From positions 53,318,028 to 53,382,027 of the forward strand of contig OX638372.1 in NCBI GenBank assembly GCA_951812925.1: a stretch of DNA of 64,000 nt, written 5' to 3'. The DNA is from Calliopum simillimum (taxonomy: Eukaryota; Arthropoda; Insecta; Diptera; Lauxaniidae). The translations under genes and the position numbers were made by a program. The notes beneath the pieces are model-generated. The model saw only the letters and a list, made by a program, of their open reading frames with translations, was not told the origin of the DNA and did not search any database. Positions 12,001 to 20,070 of this stretch are shown one piece after another; within the stretch, counting starts at the first letter, position 1, and each line of letters opens with the position of its first letter.

Positions 12001-15000
12001 GGACTGCTAAACGCACACCTCATCACTTTTAATAGTTTGAGCAGCTCCACAATTTTTAATTGGTTGTATGTTGGGAAAAATTATTGATAAGATAATTAGC
12101 ACAACTTGGCTGATATCAGTAAATTTCTTAATTTGTTCATGAGACTGAAACTTGGAATGTTTGTTCATGTGTACGATAGCAACGGAGTTTTTCTGTCATA
12201 TCGTTCCATTTGTTTTTTTTTTTTTTATTAAGTATAAAGCATTTTTAGAACGTGATATGATTGCTGCATGAATTTGTATGACTATTTGTCGGTATGTATG
12301 ATGATAAAAATAAAGAAAAAATTAAAGCAAAAGCTGATGAACATGTCATACGTAACTATTGAATAACTTGCTATGTAATTTAATACAAGTTTTGTTCCTT
12401 CAATAGGTAGCAAACATTTTGGGTGAAAATTAAATCTTTTAATTATATTGTTAGCGAAAGAAAAAATGAAGATCATTTGATGTTTAGTTTCTTTACACGC
12501 TATGCATTTCATACATTGCTTAAATTTAGAAATGTCTACAATTTAACAACATTCATCACCATTTGCGAGTAAGTACACGTTACAATTGCAAAATAAAAAG
12601 CAAAAGAAAACTCGTTCCTGTACAAAGCGTATAGCGTGTGGTTCGTTCGTTTACTTATCATCCAATGCAAACATTTTCAAAAATTGAACTTTCACTTTTC
12701 CAATGTTTTAATTTTTTCTTTATTTTTGCTTTTATTTTTCATACTAAGTGCCGCTTTTTTACGCCTTTTCTCGTTCTTATATAGTAAGACCCTTCCCTTT
12801 TTAATTTTTTAAAGTTAATTTTTTATATTTAATTTTTATTTATTTTTTTATTGTTGGTTTTACAGAAACAGCTACATACTTCTATGTAATTTTGTTGCTA
12901 GCCCTCTCTTTATTACATAAATTCCCTTAGTATGTAATTAAGAAATTTGTATTATCGATTACAACAATGTATTTCAAAATTTTAACTCAGAATATTGTGT
13001 GTGTAATTTATGAAATTGCAACAACAAAAAAACTAGTAAGGGTGTAACCTTTGGCCTGGCCAAACATTAAATACCCTACACTGCAGTATTTTGAAAATTT
13101 TGCTTTTATGGGAGGTGCCACGCCCTATTGTCCGAGTTCACCCGGTTTTTGCTCAGAGCGTGCATTTATAGTTCTTAGTGTCTGAGTAAAATTTAGATTA
13201 TCCCAAAAAACTCTTTCAGTATATCGTTTTGAAGCTTTTGCTTGTATGGGAGGTGCCAAGGCCTCTTGTCCGATTTCACCCAAATTTTGCTCAGAGTTTG
13301 CACTAATAATTCGTAGTATTTAAGTATATTTCGGTTGAATTGTCGTGAAAAATACTCCTAAAGTTGAATTTTGAATATATTTTTTGTATGGGCGGTAGGC
13401 GTGTCCGTGGACCGATTTTGCTCATTTTCAATCCCACGAGCTAAATTTTACGACAAAACCAACATACCAAATTTCATTGAATTATTATGGTTAGTTTTCC
13501 CGTAAAAAATATTTCCACGCACAGCTAGCCTGCCAGCCAGCCAGCCAACCAGACAGACGGACATGGCTATATCGACTCAGGAGGTGACGCTGATCAAGAA
13601 TATATATACTTTTCTATATCTGCCACGCCTCCTTCTCTTCATTACAAACGGAAGGACAAAGTGAATATACCCTGGGTGTAGGGTATAACAACTGTTTTTG
13701 ATTTCGTGAAGATAAGGTCATCATATAAGGTTACGAAACATCTGTGAGGTGATAAAGGAGGCCTAGACTAACAAAAAATTGCAATTGAGGGGGGTGTAAA
13801 ATGTAACCCTGAGGAGATAAAGGTTTAAAATGATTTTCTGACTTGTTTTAGAAAAAAAAAATTTCTTGGGTTGCTCTAGCAATTTGGAGAAAACTTTAAT
13901 TTGTGGTTGGAAACGGATTGTCCTTAAAAGGTATATTTTTTTGTGACCTCAATTAAAAAAAAAATGGTATGCTAAATGTACTACCGAGTTAAATCAACTT
14001 TAAAGGTTCAGAACTCTGAGGGATCCTTCTAATCCCTATAAACCAAATACACTCTCAGAAAGATTATAAATTAGCTCAGTTTTCTATAAAAAAGTTTGTC
14101 TAAAACGTTAGGGCCGACCGATGAAATTTTTTTTCTAAAATTAGTTTAATCCCTATAACTCTACAGGGGTACGTTTTAGATCTCTCTCATTTGCAATTTT
14201 TTGTTAATCTAGGCCTCCTCTATTACTCCCCAGAAGCTTCGTCACCTTATGCGATACACCCTGTATACACAAATCTTAAATGCTTTTTTTTTATTATTTA
14301 TTAATAAAAAATGTGGGAGAAGTATTTGTTATACACATTTTGAAAATAAAAATATATTGGATTCGCTACTCTCATTGGCATTCTCTTTCGAAGTTGCCGT
14401 CTGCTTTTAAATGAAGCGATAACTTTATTTTGCTTTTTATATTAATTTTTTACTATAATTTTTATCACAAACATTAAAACAAAATAAATGGAATTCCTCC
14501 CCAGTTTTATAAGTTAAAGAATGCAGCTAGAGTTTTACAAATAATAGAAGCTCAAATGAGAAATAATATAAAGAGGAATACAAATCGTCACCTAAAATTC
14601 AAAAAGACGTAACATTTTAAAACTCAAAACATTTTAGATTTTAAAGTCCGTAATAATAATGTTCTGAAGAGCTTAACGCAAACAGATGAAATTTTCGGTC
14701 TCTTTTCGTTCCTTTTTATAAAATTATAATATAAATATATATAAGCCTTGGGCTAATTCAACTTAATTTATGGTAACATTGATTCATCGATTTGTTGATT
14801 AATCGAATATTTAGTCTTAATTGTATCATTAGACTGATGATAGCCCCATTGATTTTTCCTCGGTATTATAACACCCTTTCGGTTTCAATAGCCGCATCAA
14901 AATTTTTTTCACTCTCTGAAACCCGTTTACTATGTTTCCACCGAAAATTTAACTTTGAAGAGATTTCTAAATTTCGTTGTTAACTCCTACCCGTTTCCAC

Positions 15001-18000
15001 CGGCCGAAAGAGATTTATTTTTTTCTTTTTAAATTTCTTCCTTTTCCTCTTAATATTTTCTTCAATTTTTCTTTGTTTATAATGACATTAAATGCCTATT
15101 GTCAAAGTTATGGTGTCGAAAATAGCCAAAATCAGGGGTGAAATCGGCTAAGGTGATTATTGATTGTTGATTATAAAATATCACATTTTTGCTCTATGTA
15201 AGGAGATTATCAACTTTGATTTTTGATTATTGACTATCAACTATCGCATTTTGCTCTGCGTAAGGTGATTATCAGCTTAAGAGTCACATTTGTTGTGTCA
15301 TTTTCAAGTGATACCTATTTTGGTAAAGTTTTTATATGATTCTTGCAATATTTAACACCGTAAAGTAGTTTTTAAAGTGCAATAGTAATAAAAATTATAT
15401 AAAAAAGAATTACAGCAAATGAAAGAAGACGAAAAGGATGTAACCATCAATAATGATTTTCGGGAATCGTTTTTATTTTCTCAATACTTTTGGGCTAGTA
15501 TGTTAACGAGATTTTATCACTGTAACTTTGGAAGTAACATCTTGAATATTTTATTTATTTCGATGGAAAGGTAAGTTTGTTTTCATTTTCTCATAAGGTT
15601 TAACGAAATAAAACTTTGACCTTATTAGAACAACTACAATTAAGTCGATAGTGGTTTTTTCTTTTGGTGCTATGTACTTATAAAAATGATCTCGGAGACG
15701 TTATTCAATTGAGATTAATCATCGATGAAGAAGCTTTAGGCACGATGAGGGAGAAGCATTAGAAACATGAATGGTGTTAATCACTTCAATATTTAATTTA
15801 AAAAATAAAAATGTATATTATGTATGTATTTGGCAAATACAGTGTTTGCGTTTATTTTGAGGCTAAATTTATACAAAATAATAAATAAATACTACATAAC
15901 GAAAATGAGAAGAGAGTAAATTTCTATTGCATTATTTTTAGCGTAAAAAAACCATCACCGGTACCAAGGAAAGGCTTGATAAAAAAAAGTGGGGACACTG
16001 CATCTCTGCCGTTTCGTTATCGTGAACGAAACATGAATCCATCACAAGACACCAGGCCCCAACAAATAGTGGGTTTCTTCGGGAAAACATGCCACAGAGA
16101 AGGCCTTTGGAAACTGTAGCACAGTCACCACCAAATATCGTTCTTAGCTTTTTAACAGATTCAGTGTTGATTTGAAGCAGAAACGACCGCATTTTGTGAA
16201 GAAAAACGTGCTTTTATCAAGACAAATTATGGGTGAATGCGTTTATTTTTCCTTTATACAAATCAAAACAATAATTGACAACTCTGACAACCAAATTAAA
16301 TTGAAAAATTGTAAGCGCTGCCACTTGTAAGAAAATATTTTGTGATCGCTTTACGCAAAGCAACGAAAAGTTGATTATCAAAACCGATAATCAAGATTGC
16401 GACAATCAACTATCACCTTAGCCGATTCCACTCCAGAAGACCTGTTGGGATTTATACGAGCATTTAAAATAAATTCGTCAGAAGTAGAATTATTTTTGAA
16501 TGGTATATACCGTAACTTGCAAGGAGATTTAGAGCTTAATCTCGAAACAGCCGTAAATCACCTCATAAACCTCCGGGGGAAACGTAGTATTACTTTTTTT
16601 AACGCTAGACAAAGTTCGAATTAGTCGACCGCTTATGAAACCCTCTTTTTAGTAAAAAGAAGTGAGCTGGTGTGAAATGAAAATTTAATTCACGCAAACT
16701 TTAATTTATCGATATTTTAATTTCAGTACAAATTTTTACACAGAAATGTTCTTCATCAAAGTCAATTACTAATACTACGTTTCCACCGGAGATTTATGAG
16801 GTGGTTTAAGGCTGTTCCGATGTAGCATTATATCTGGGCGTTAATCACATGATTTTCCAAACGAAAATAAATTTATTTCCGCCGAGATTTATTTTAAATC
16901 TGCGCATAAATTACAGCAATAAATGTGGCAATTGGCATTAAATGTTACTCTAGTGGTCAAAATTCGACCACAAATGTATTAAATAATTTTGGTAGTTTTA
17001 GGACGCTTTCAGTACTTTTTTACTATTTAGTACAAAATAGAAAAGCTCATTTACAATCCCTGGTATAATTCAAGCGAAATACATTTAACCAAAACAAAAA
17101 ACATGAAGTCATTGCTATGCTTTTTGTCTTTCTCTTTGTGCTTTATCCTTTTTTCAGCTGTGTAACCTTGTATTTTGTTGTTGTTCATAATTTTAACTTC
17201 GTGCGCATCTACACATAAATACTTTTCTAATGGTGTATACATAATTTGAAGTCGTACTCCATTTCTAACATAGTAAAAAACGATGGACAAGGTTTTTTCT
17301 TCCGTATTAACATATAGATTAAATACAAAGCATATGGAAGGTAAATATTAAGGAGAAATGGAAAAACAACTTTAATTTTACTGCATGACATTTACTGTCA
17401 AAAATAAATCTTTTTTGGCCGGTGGAAACGGGTCTGATAACGGATAACACATCTCTAACTATCGAAGTGAAGGAATTCATATCTAAAGCTCCAATACCCA
17501 TATCACTATTTGGGAATCACTGAATTAAAGGATTGGCCTTGGAAATAAATACATCCAACTTATGAGTACTAAAATGACTAATTACCAAAAAATTGAGAAT
17601 TTTGTATGCGCATTTCTAACAAATATAAAAGAATTGTCAAAAAAAAGAGATAATTATTATTTTAATTTGTATTTCTAGTTTTATGTACAAAATAAATATT
17701 TATTTAACAAAGCTTGATATACAAATTATGACCACATCGTACGAGTAAAAAAATTAGGATAGAAAAGACATCGAGTCATCGTCAAGATATCAATAGTTTT
17801 GAACTTTTCATACGTAGGTAATTTCTATTAGGTACGTACTCATAAAAATCTAAAGCTCTCAAAACATCAGCATCAGCTTTCGGAAACCAGTTTCCGTTGC
17901 TGTTTGCACCGAAGAATCTTGGAATACAAAGCAAACAACAAAAAACAAAAGAAAATAGGTAGATATATGATGATAAAAGAACGAACAGCAGAGGCAGCGT

Positions 18001-18528
18001 TATGGAAACGGCGCATGGGAGTAAAGCGAAAATGATTCAAAATCAACACACAACTTTAAAACGACACTCCACGGCACACACACACCCCGTCCCGTCTGGT
18101 AGTTAGGCTCACGGGCCCGAAAGGCTAAATAAATAAAAATTATAAGCTCAATATGACACAGAAATCAGAAATCGTTGTCGTCGTTGATGATGACGGTAAC
18201 TGTGATGGAATTTTTTTAAAGAATAGACAGGAATGGGTGCGACAACGTGACGCGAATCAAATAGCAAAAGAGAGATTCTATGGAAATGCAATTTTTCTAG
18301 ACTAATTTCCATTTTTTCTTTTTATTTTTCCATACATATTTGTAATGCAAATTAAGTGCTTGTAGGTACATATTAACATTATAAGGTTGCACAGTGCCCC
18401 ATTTGGTTTTTTAAAACTTAAATTTTTTATTTTACCTTTATAATCAGTTCGATTTCAGGAACATCTCCTCCTCCGTCTCCGTTGGTGGTGCCATTTTCTT
18501 GTTGTTGTTGTGGTTCTTCAGCAGACAT
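3067..18528 (-). CDS. Clic: Chloride intracellular channel protein (CLIC), six coding exons
   Basis: CLIC proteins have a GST-like fold, exist in soluble and membrane-inserted forms and carry anion conductance or glutaredoxin-like activity. Coding exons in transcript order are 18436-18528, 3920-4021, 3693-3857, 3373-3615, 3206-3316 and 3067-3144. All have GT donors and AG acceptors, all junctions are phase 0, and they total 792 bp, giving 263 residues (Drosophila Clic is about 260). Exon 2 carries KGACLFCQEYF, the N-terminal thioredoxin-fold redox site (CxxC in place of the vertebrate CPFS-type motif). Exon 3 gives DMQKPPPDFRTNFEATHPP. Exon 4 has NTRFLTGDTMCCFDCELMP, the conserved all-alpha-domain signature. 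The protein ends FTTSIPIDISE. The N-terminus is Gln-, Gly- and Asn-rich. The exon 1 to exon 2 link rests on the join EIELIIK|ASTIDGRR, as I recall the Drosophila protein. Intron 1 is 14.4 kb and hosts another gene and many repeats. No lesions are seen. Confidence 0.95.
4445..4825. repeat. Hairpin-forming tandem repeat, 'aaataacgccca' units
   Basis: The motif 'gaaataacgccca' and its complement 'tgggcgttatttc' recur about a dozen times in both orientations. Two larger units (about 4445-4570 and 4668-4825) each form a potential hairpin around 'aaatttgggcga'. The base composition (AT-rich with a fixed GCCC core) differs from the flanks. No coding potential and no clear target duplication. Confidence 0.7.
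5230..5235 (-). terminator. Polyadenylation signal of the nested HTH gene
   Basis: AATAAA on the minus strand about 50 bp past the stop of the HTH-repeat gene. It supports an independent transcript inside the Clic intron. Confidence 0.55.
5285..6436 (-). CDS. Protein with three pipsqueak-like HTH repeats, nested in Clic intron 1
   Basis: 383 residues, probably a nuclear DNA-binding protein. Residues 1-175 are acidic and Asn/Gln-rich with no known domain. Three consecutive helix-turn-helix units follow: about 182-222 (AAKKYNLVKSTIWARVSKHP), 230-270 (EISRSLNVAKSTIHQHKIRL) and 285-330 (RFAAEFYSVPLTTLWRYIKR). Each has the psq/CENPB-type pattern of small residues, then S/T-T-[IL]-[HW]. A basic HRRRK lies between the first two. 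Residues 339-356 are Ser/Asn/Asp-rich. The frame stays open upstream of the ATG at 6436 (Glu-Glu-Phe) back to a possible acceptor 'attccag', so a further 5' exon is likely but I could not place it. It lies on the same strand as Clic. It could be a host transcription factor or a domesticated transposase DNA-binding region; I do not recognise the orthologue. The uninterrupted frame and the AATAAA argue that it is a real gene. Confidence 0.7.
   Translation of the reverse strand: MYANDASQDEQIARLNYEHNQLSQQFKATTFEDLIKNEKIDKVSQNQAYLKYETESEKIQEFCFLTNLSRDDNVDNKILVTSTKLESNCNFVCENTTKYPSKTEVNTKLNSFEQPFSEHATYQMDFASVVAEACEGLFDDIENELDLNLAVRVDGGDSYINTETDDHNCGCSVVNVLKRKQDSEAMQLAVAAVLHEGLSLGQAAKKYNLVKSTIWARVSKHPKHRRRKVNTELAEIIHTKLAIGESLSEISRSLNVAKSTIHQHKIRLTKHGRLPPITNNEGLSNGSIQERLSQAYRGHRVNGMSVRFAAEFYSVPLTTLWRYIKRNQTKNKIENVTKEDTSSSSSNTDNNDSNVIVTDLAKTEIQPEDQQLFEQTLLNHLFE
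6437..8640. other. Clic intron, no recognised feature
   Basis: AT-rich sequence with poly-T tracts at about 7211-7226 and 7249-7257. A 94-codon minus-strand frame at 7298-7582 has no motif and no codon bias that I can recognise. A 5' exon of the HTH gene could lie here, but I found no convincing one. Confidence 0.4.
8817..8925. repeat. GA microsatellite followed by AT/TATA-rich simple repeat
   Basis: About twelve GA dinucleotides at 8818-8842. They are followed by 'acatatatatatgtatac' runs and a short palindrome around 'actgtatactgtactttgta'. The long minus-strand frame across it is an artefact of the simple repeat. Confidence 0.75.
9445..9836 (+). repeat. Dispersed repeat, copy 1 (inverted copy at 16985-17320)
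   Basis: This segment matches the reverse complement of 16985-17320 over about 350 bp, including 'gaattataccaggga', 'aaagcacaaagagaaagac', 'ggagtacgac' and 'acaccattaga'. The match runs on to 'ttatttaatacatttg'. Both copies are degenerate and non-coding. They look like remnants of one transposon family in opposite orientation, 7.2 kb apart in the Clic intron. Confidence 0.7.
10633..11442. repeat. Nested palindromes: two tandem hairpin units inside outer inverted arms
   Basis: The outer arms read 'gatttgaaaagatcacatct' (10633) and its complement ending near 11442. Inside lie two consecutive palindromic units, about 10733-11030 and 11035-11318. Each has arms of about 130 bp carrying 'gaaagatcagaccacc', 'actttatgttttcggggtcg', 'ctgaatccgaatatggtgcc' and 'gaatagcgaagttggttcg', then their complements. 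The outermost ends are 'cacaggcccac' and 'gtggtcctgtg'. Poly-A and poly-T tracts sit just inside each end. There is no protein capacity. It could be a duplicated foldback MITE or a hairpin-RNA-type locus. Confidence 0.75.
11450..13029. other. Clic intron, no recognised feature
   Basis: AT-rich, without repeats I could pair or coding frames I could support. A poly-T run lies at about 12211-12226. Confidence 0.4.
13030..13695. repeat. Dispersed dipteran repeat ending in 'ctgggtgtagggtataac'
   Basis: It contains three diverged units, each with 'gggaggtgcca(c/a)g(c/g)cc' followed by 'ttcacccgg/aaatttt' and 'tgctcagag'. It then runs through 'agacggacatggctatatcg' and 'gctgatcaagaatatatata'. That last phrase occurs widely in intergenic and intronic DNA of flies. 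It is non-coding and strongly degenerate; I leave the family unassigned. Confidence 0.6.
13725..14275. mobile_element. Foldback (palindromic) element about 0.55 kb
   Basis: The left arm contains 'aggaggcctagactaacaaa' followed by 'aaattgcaattg'. The right arm contains 'caattttttgttaatctagg' followed by 'cctcctc', which is its complement. Further out, 'tcatataaggttacgaa' pairs with 'cttcgtcaccttatgcg', and further in, 'gttttagaaaaaaaaaattt' pairs with 'aaattttttttctaaaatta'. Arm identity is roughly 75-90 percent by eye. No coding frame. The ends are not sharply defined. Confidence 0.65.
14935..15075. repeat. Fragments of the 'gtttccaccgg' repeat family
   Basis: 'gtttccaccg' occurs at about 14934 and 14993. 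The second is followed by 'gccgaaagagatttatttt', matching the inverted copy at 17330-17440 ('ttggccggtggaaacgggtc') and the diverged copy at 27585-27715 ('tcctccggccaaaatagatt'). Non-coding. Confidence 0.5.
15136..16433. mobile_element. TIR DNA transposon remnant, PIF/Harbinger-like (CAG target duplication)
   Basis: The ends are 'gggtgaaatcggctaaggtg' and the complement of 'gagtggaatcggctaaggtg', 20 of 22 bases matching when extended by two. CAG flanks both sides (15133-15135 and 16434-16436). A 3-bp CWG or TWA duplication is typical of PIF/Harbinger, and the assignment rests on that. Subterminal 'gattattgattgttgattat'-like repeats are present at both ends. Inside, a 51-codon frame from 15419 (MKEDEKDVTINN...) runs into a GTAAGT donor at about 15571, and an 84-codon minus-strand frame lies at 15938-16192. 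I recognise a transposase domain in neither, so the element is probably internally decayed. Confidence 0.6.
16437..16624 (+). other. Orphan open frame next to the TIR element
   Basis: After the CAG duplication the plus strand reads EDLLGFIRAFKINSSEVELF and on to a TAG at 16624, 62 codons, in frame with the end of the TIR element. It looks protein-like in composition and may be a fragment of a gene or transposon interrupted by the TIR element. No family recognised. Confidence 0.3.
16985..17320 (-). repeat. Dispersed repeat, copy 2 (inverted relative to 9445-9836)
   Basis: Reverse-complement partner of 9445-9836. Landmarks are 'tccctggtataattcaagcg', 'gtctttctctttgtgctttatcc' in part, and 'gaagtcgtactccatttct'. 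A short open frame here is incidental. Confidence 0.7.
17330..17440 (-). repeat. 'gtttccaccggcc' repeat copy (inverted)
   Basis: On the minus strand it reads 'gacccgtttccaccggccaa', then 'agatttatttttgacagtaa'. The similar copy at 27585-27715 shares 'gatttatttctgtcagttaa' and 'cagtaaaattaaa'. Non-coding remnant. Confidence 0.5.
18436..18528 (-). CDS. Clic: Clic first coding exon
   Basis: An ATG at 18526-18528 opens 31 codons: MSAEEP, four Gln, ENGTTNGDGGGD, then VPEIELIIK, followed by a GTAAAA donor at 18435. It is too short for a standard open-frame screen. Identity rests on EIELIIK, which runs phase 0 into exon 2 at 4021. The Gln/Gly/Asn-rich leader is the most variable part of the protein. 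Confidence 0.9.
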
Positions 18529-18860
18529 CTTAAAATGACGTGTTAAATTTTTTCGATTAACAAAAATTAGTTATTTGTACGTAAAATAAGTTTAACAAAT
18601 TGAAAATTATTGTTTTAAACTTTTACTGTTCCTCCTACTTTTTTTTTCGTTTTTATGCTGGTTATGTTTAGAGCGGAACGTAGCTACTTTTTTTTCAATT
18701 TTAATTTTTAATCTATACGCTTTTCTCAACCGCGGCTAAACTCACTTTAACGATTTCTGGAAGAAGACTGAGTAAAACATGGAAACGAAGAAGAAAAATT
18801 ATGACAAAACGATGGACGATCGAAAGCTGTCATTTTCAGAAATAAGGGCTACCAGACGAG
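18529..18860 (-). promoter_or_regulatory. Probable Clic 5' leader and promoter region
   Basis: Sequence directly upstream of the Clic ATG. An initiator-like TCAGTC (minus strand, within 18764-18771) is the only core-promoter-like match; I see no TATA box at a suitable distance. Position by inference only. Confidence 0.3.
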
Positions 18861-19082
18861 CCATGGCTGAATATTAAAACTTCTTAAAATGTCACATCTG
18901 CTTTTGCATTGTGAAGAAGCACTTTTCTGACATACTTCTTCTGTGAATGTTTTGTTAAATGATTTTATTTCAAATAAATGAATACTTTGAAATAAACTTG
19001 AAGTATATAACATGCACTACAATACGGTAAATAACATAACAAGTCATCAACGCACCAAAAAATCAACAACTTTGAACTTTTA

Positions 19083-19199
19083 GAGCTGGTTCACACGACA
19101 GACAAAATAGTCAGGGAAGTTTTGTGCCGAATTTTGTGTGCACTTTTAGTTGGGCGATTACTCGCAGATTGTTTAAAAAATTGTCGTGAAAGACTCTCT
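19083..19199. mobile_element. Small MITE, 'gagctggttcacac' family (degenerate)
   Basis: It starts after TTA with 'gagctggttcacacgac' and ends with the imperfect complement 'gtcgtgaaagactctc'. The better-preserved relative is at 40086-40158. Confidence 0.4.
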
Positions 19200-19204
19200 A
19201 TTAA

Positions 19205-19460
19205 GGGCCGTCCACACGTACAGTTTTACCTAAAGACCATGGGACACTCTCTCAACATACAAGAAGCAAGAATATTACAAGAAGAGACAAACTACAAAAA
19301 ACGATACACAAAAGAAATGTTACATATAATCAACACACCATCAAACATAATAAGAAACTACAAAACAGACACGGAAATATGCGCGCAAACATACAGACAC
19401 ATAATCACGAAACATAATGTTACGAAATTTCTTGTCTCTGTGACAATAATTTCAGTCTCT
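19205..19460 (+). pseudogene. Penelope-like element, GIY-YIG endonuclease tail fragment
   Basis: The frame contains GHSLNIQEARILQEETNYKK, then RYTKEMLHII and a DTE motif. This fits the C-terminal end of the GIY-YIG module of Penelope-like retroelements (typical pattern: NH-F-[DN]-W/F...ILE.E.NY.KR...EM.HI, then an Asn-rich DTE). The catalytic GIY-YIG core is absent, so this is a 5'-truncated remnant. The frame at 19122-19541 also takes in MITE and flanking sequence. A separate Penelope RT fragment lies at 33805-34797, on the same strand but from another locus. Confidence 0.5.
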
Positions 19461-19949
19461 TACAGTTTTCTGAGTTTGATCACTGGATTGTGTAGCAATC
19501 AAAAACACACACTTTATTTAATTATAAAATGGTTTATTTAAATTACAAACGTTTATTTTTACACGGTACAATTGTTTGTTTTACTATTTATTTACATTCA
19601 AACTCAATATTACAATTTTTTTTTTTTTTTTTTTAATGCTTGAAATCATTTATTGAATCTTCTCATCTAAGGAGACTAACAATAAGTTTAAAAATCTTAA
19701 TCCTAAATAACATTATTATACATAATTAATCTTATATATAATTTAGTGTTCAATGTGTCTCCAGAGTTAATAGGGACTTGTACATCCTAGGAGTTCGGTG
19801 AACGCGCAGAAGAACGCAGTTGTTGTACGTTCAGTCTTCTCACAAACATGCTGCCCGCCTAGCAGGATGTTTGAATGAAAAGAGCTCCATACAAATTAGC
19901 GCCAGTTGTTCCGGCTGCATGTGTAGCAGGAACAAGAAATATAAGAAAG

Positions 19950-20038
19950 AGTACGCGCCAGATACCGGCTGCATAGAGGAAAGTACGCGCCAGATACCGG
20001 CTGCATAGAAAAAAGTACGCGCCAGATTCCGGCTGCAT
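19950..20038 (-). repeat. 32-bp tandem repeat in LINE 3' UTR
   Basis: Three near-identical units contain 'gtacgcgccagataccggct' followed by 'gcatag'. A fourth, diverged unit lies at about 19899-19930 ('agcgccagttgttccggctg'). Confidence 0.75.
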
Positions 20039-20070
20039 ACAAAATTTAGAATTCAGTCAGCTTAACATAG

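Larger units (their letters stand above)
4022..18435 (-). other. Clic intron 1 (14.4 kb), repeat-rich with a nested gene
   Basis: The intron runs from the GTAAAA donor at 18435 to the TATAG acceptor at 4022-4023. It holds the HTH-repeat gene at 5285-6436, hairpin repeats (4445-4825, 10633-11442, 13725-14275), a TIR element at 15136-16433, and copies of several dispersed repeats. Segments 6437-8640, 11450-13029 and 14280-14930 show no feature I can support. Confidence 0.85.
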
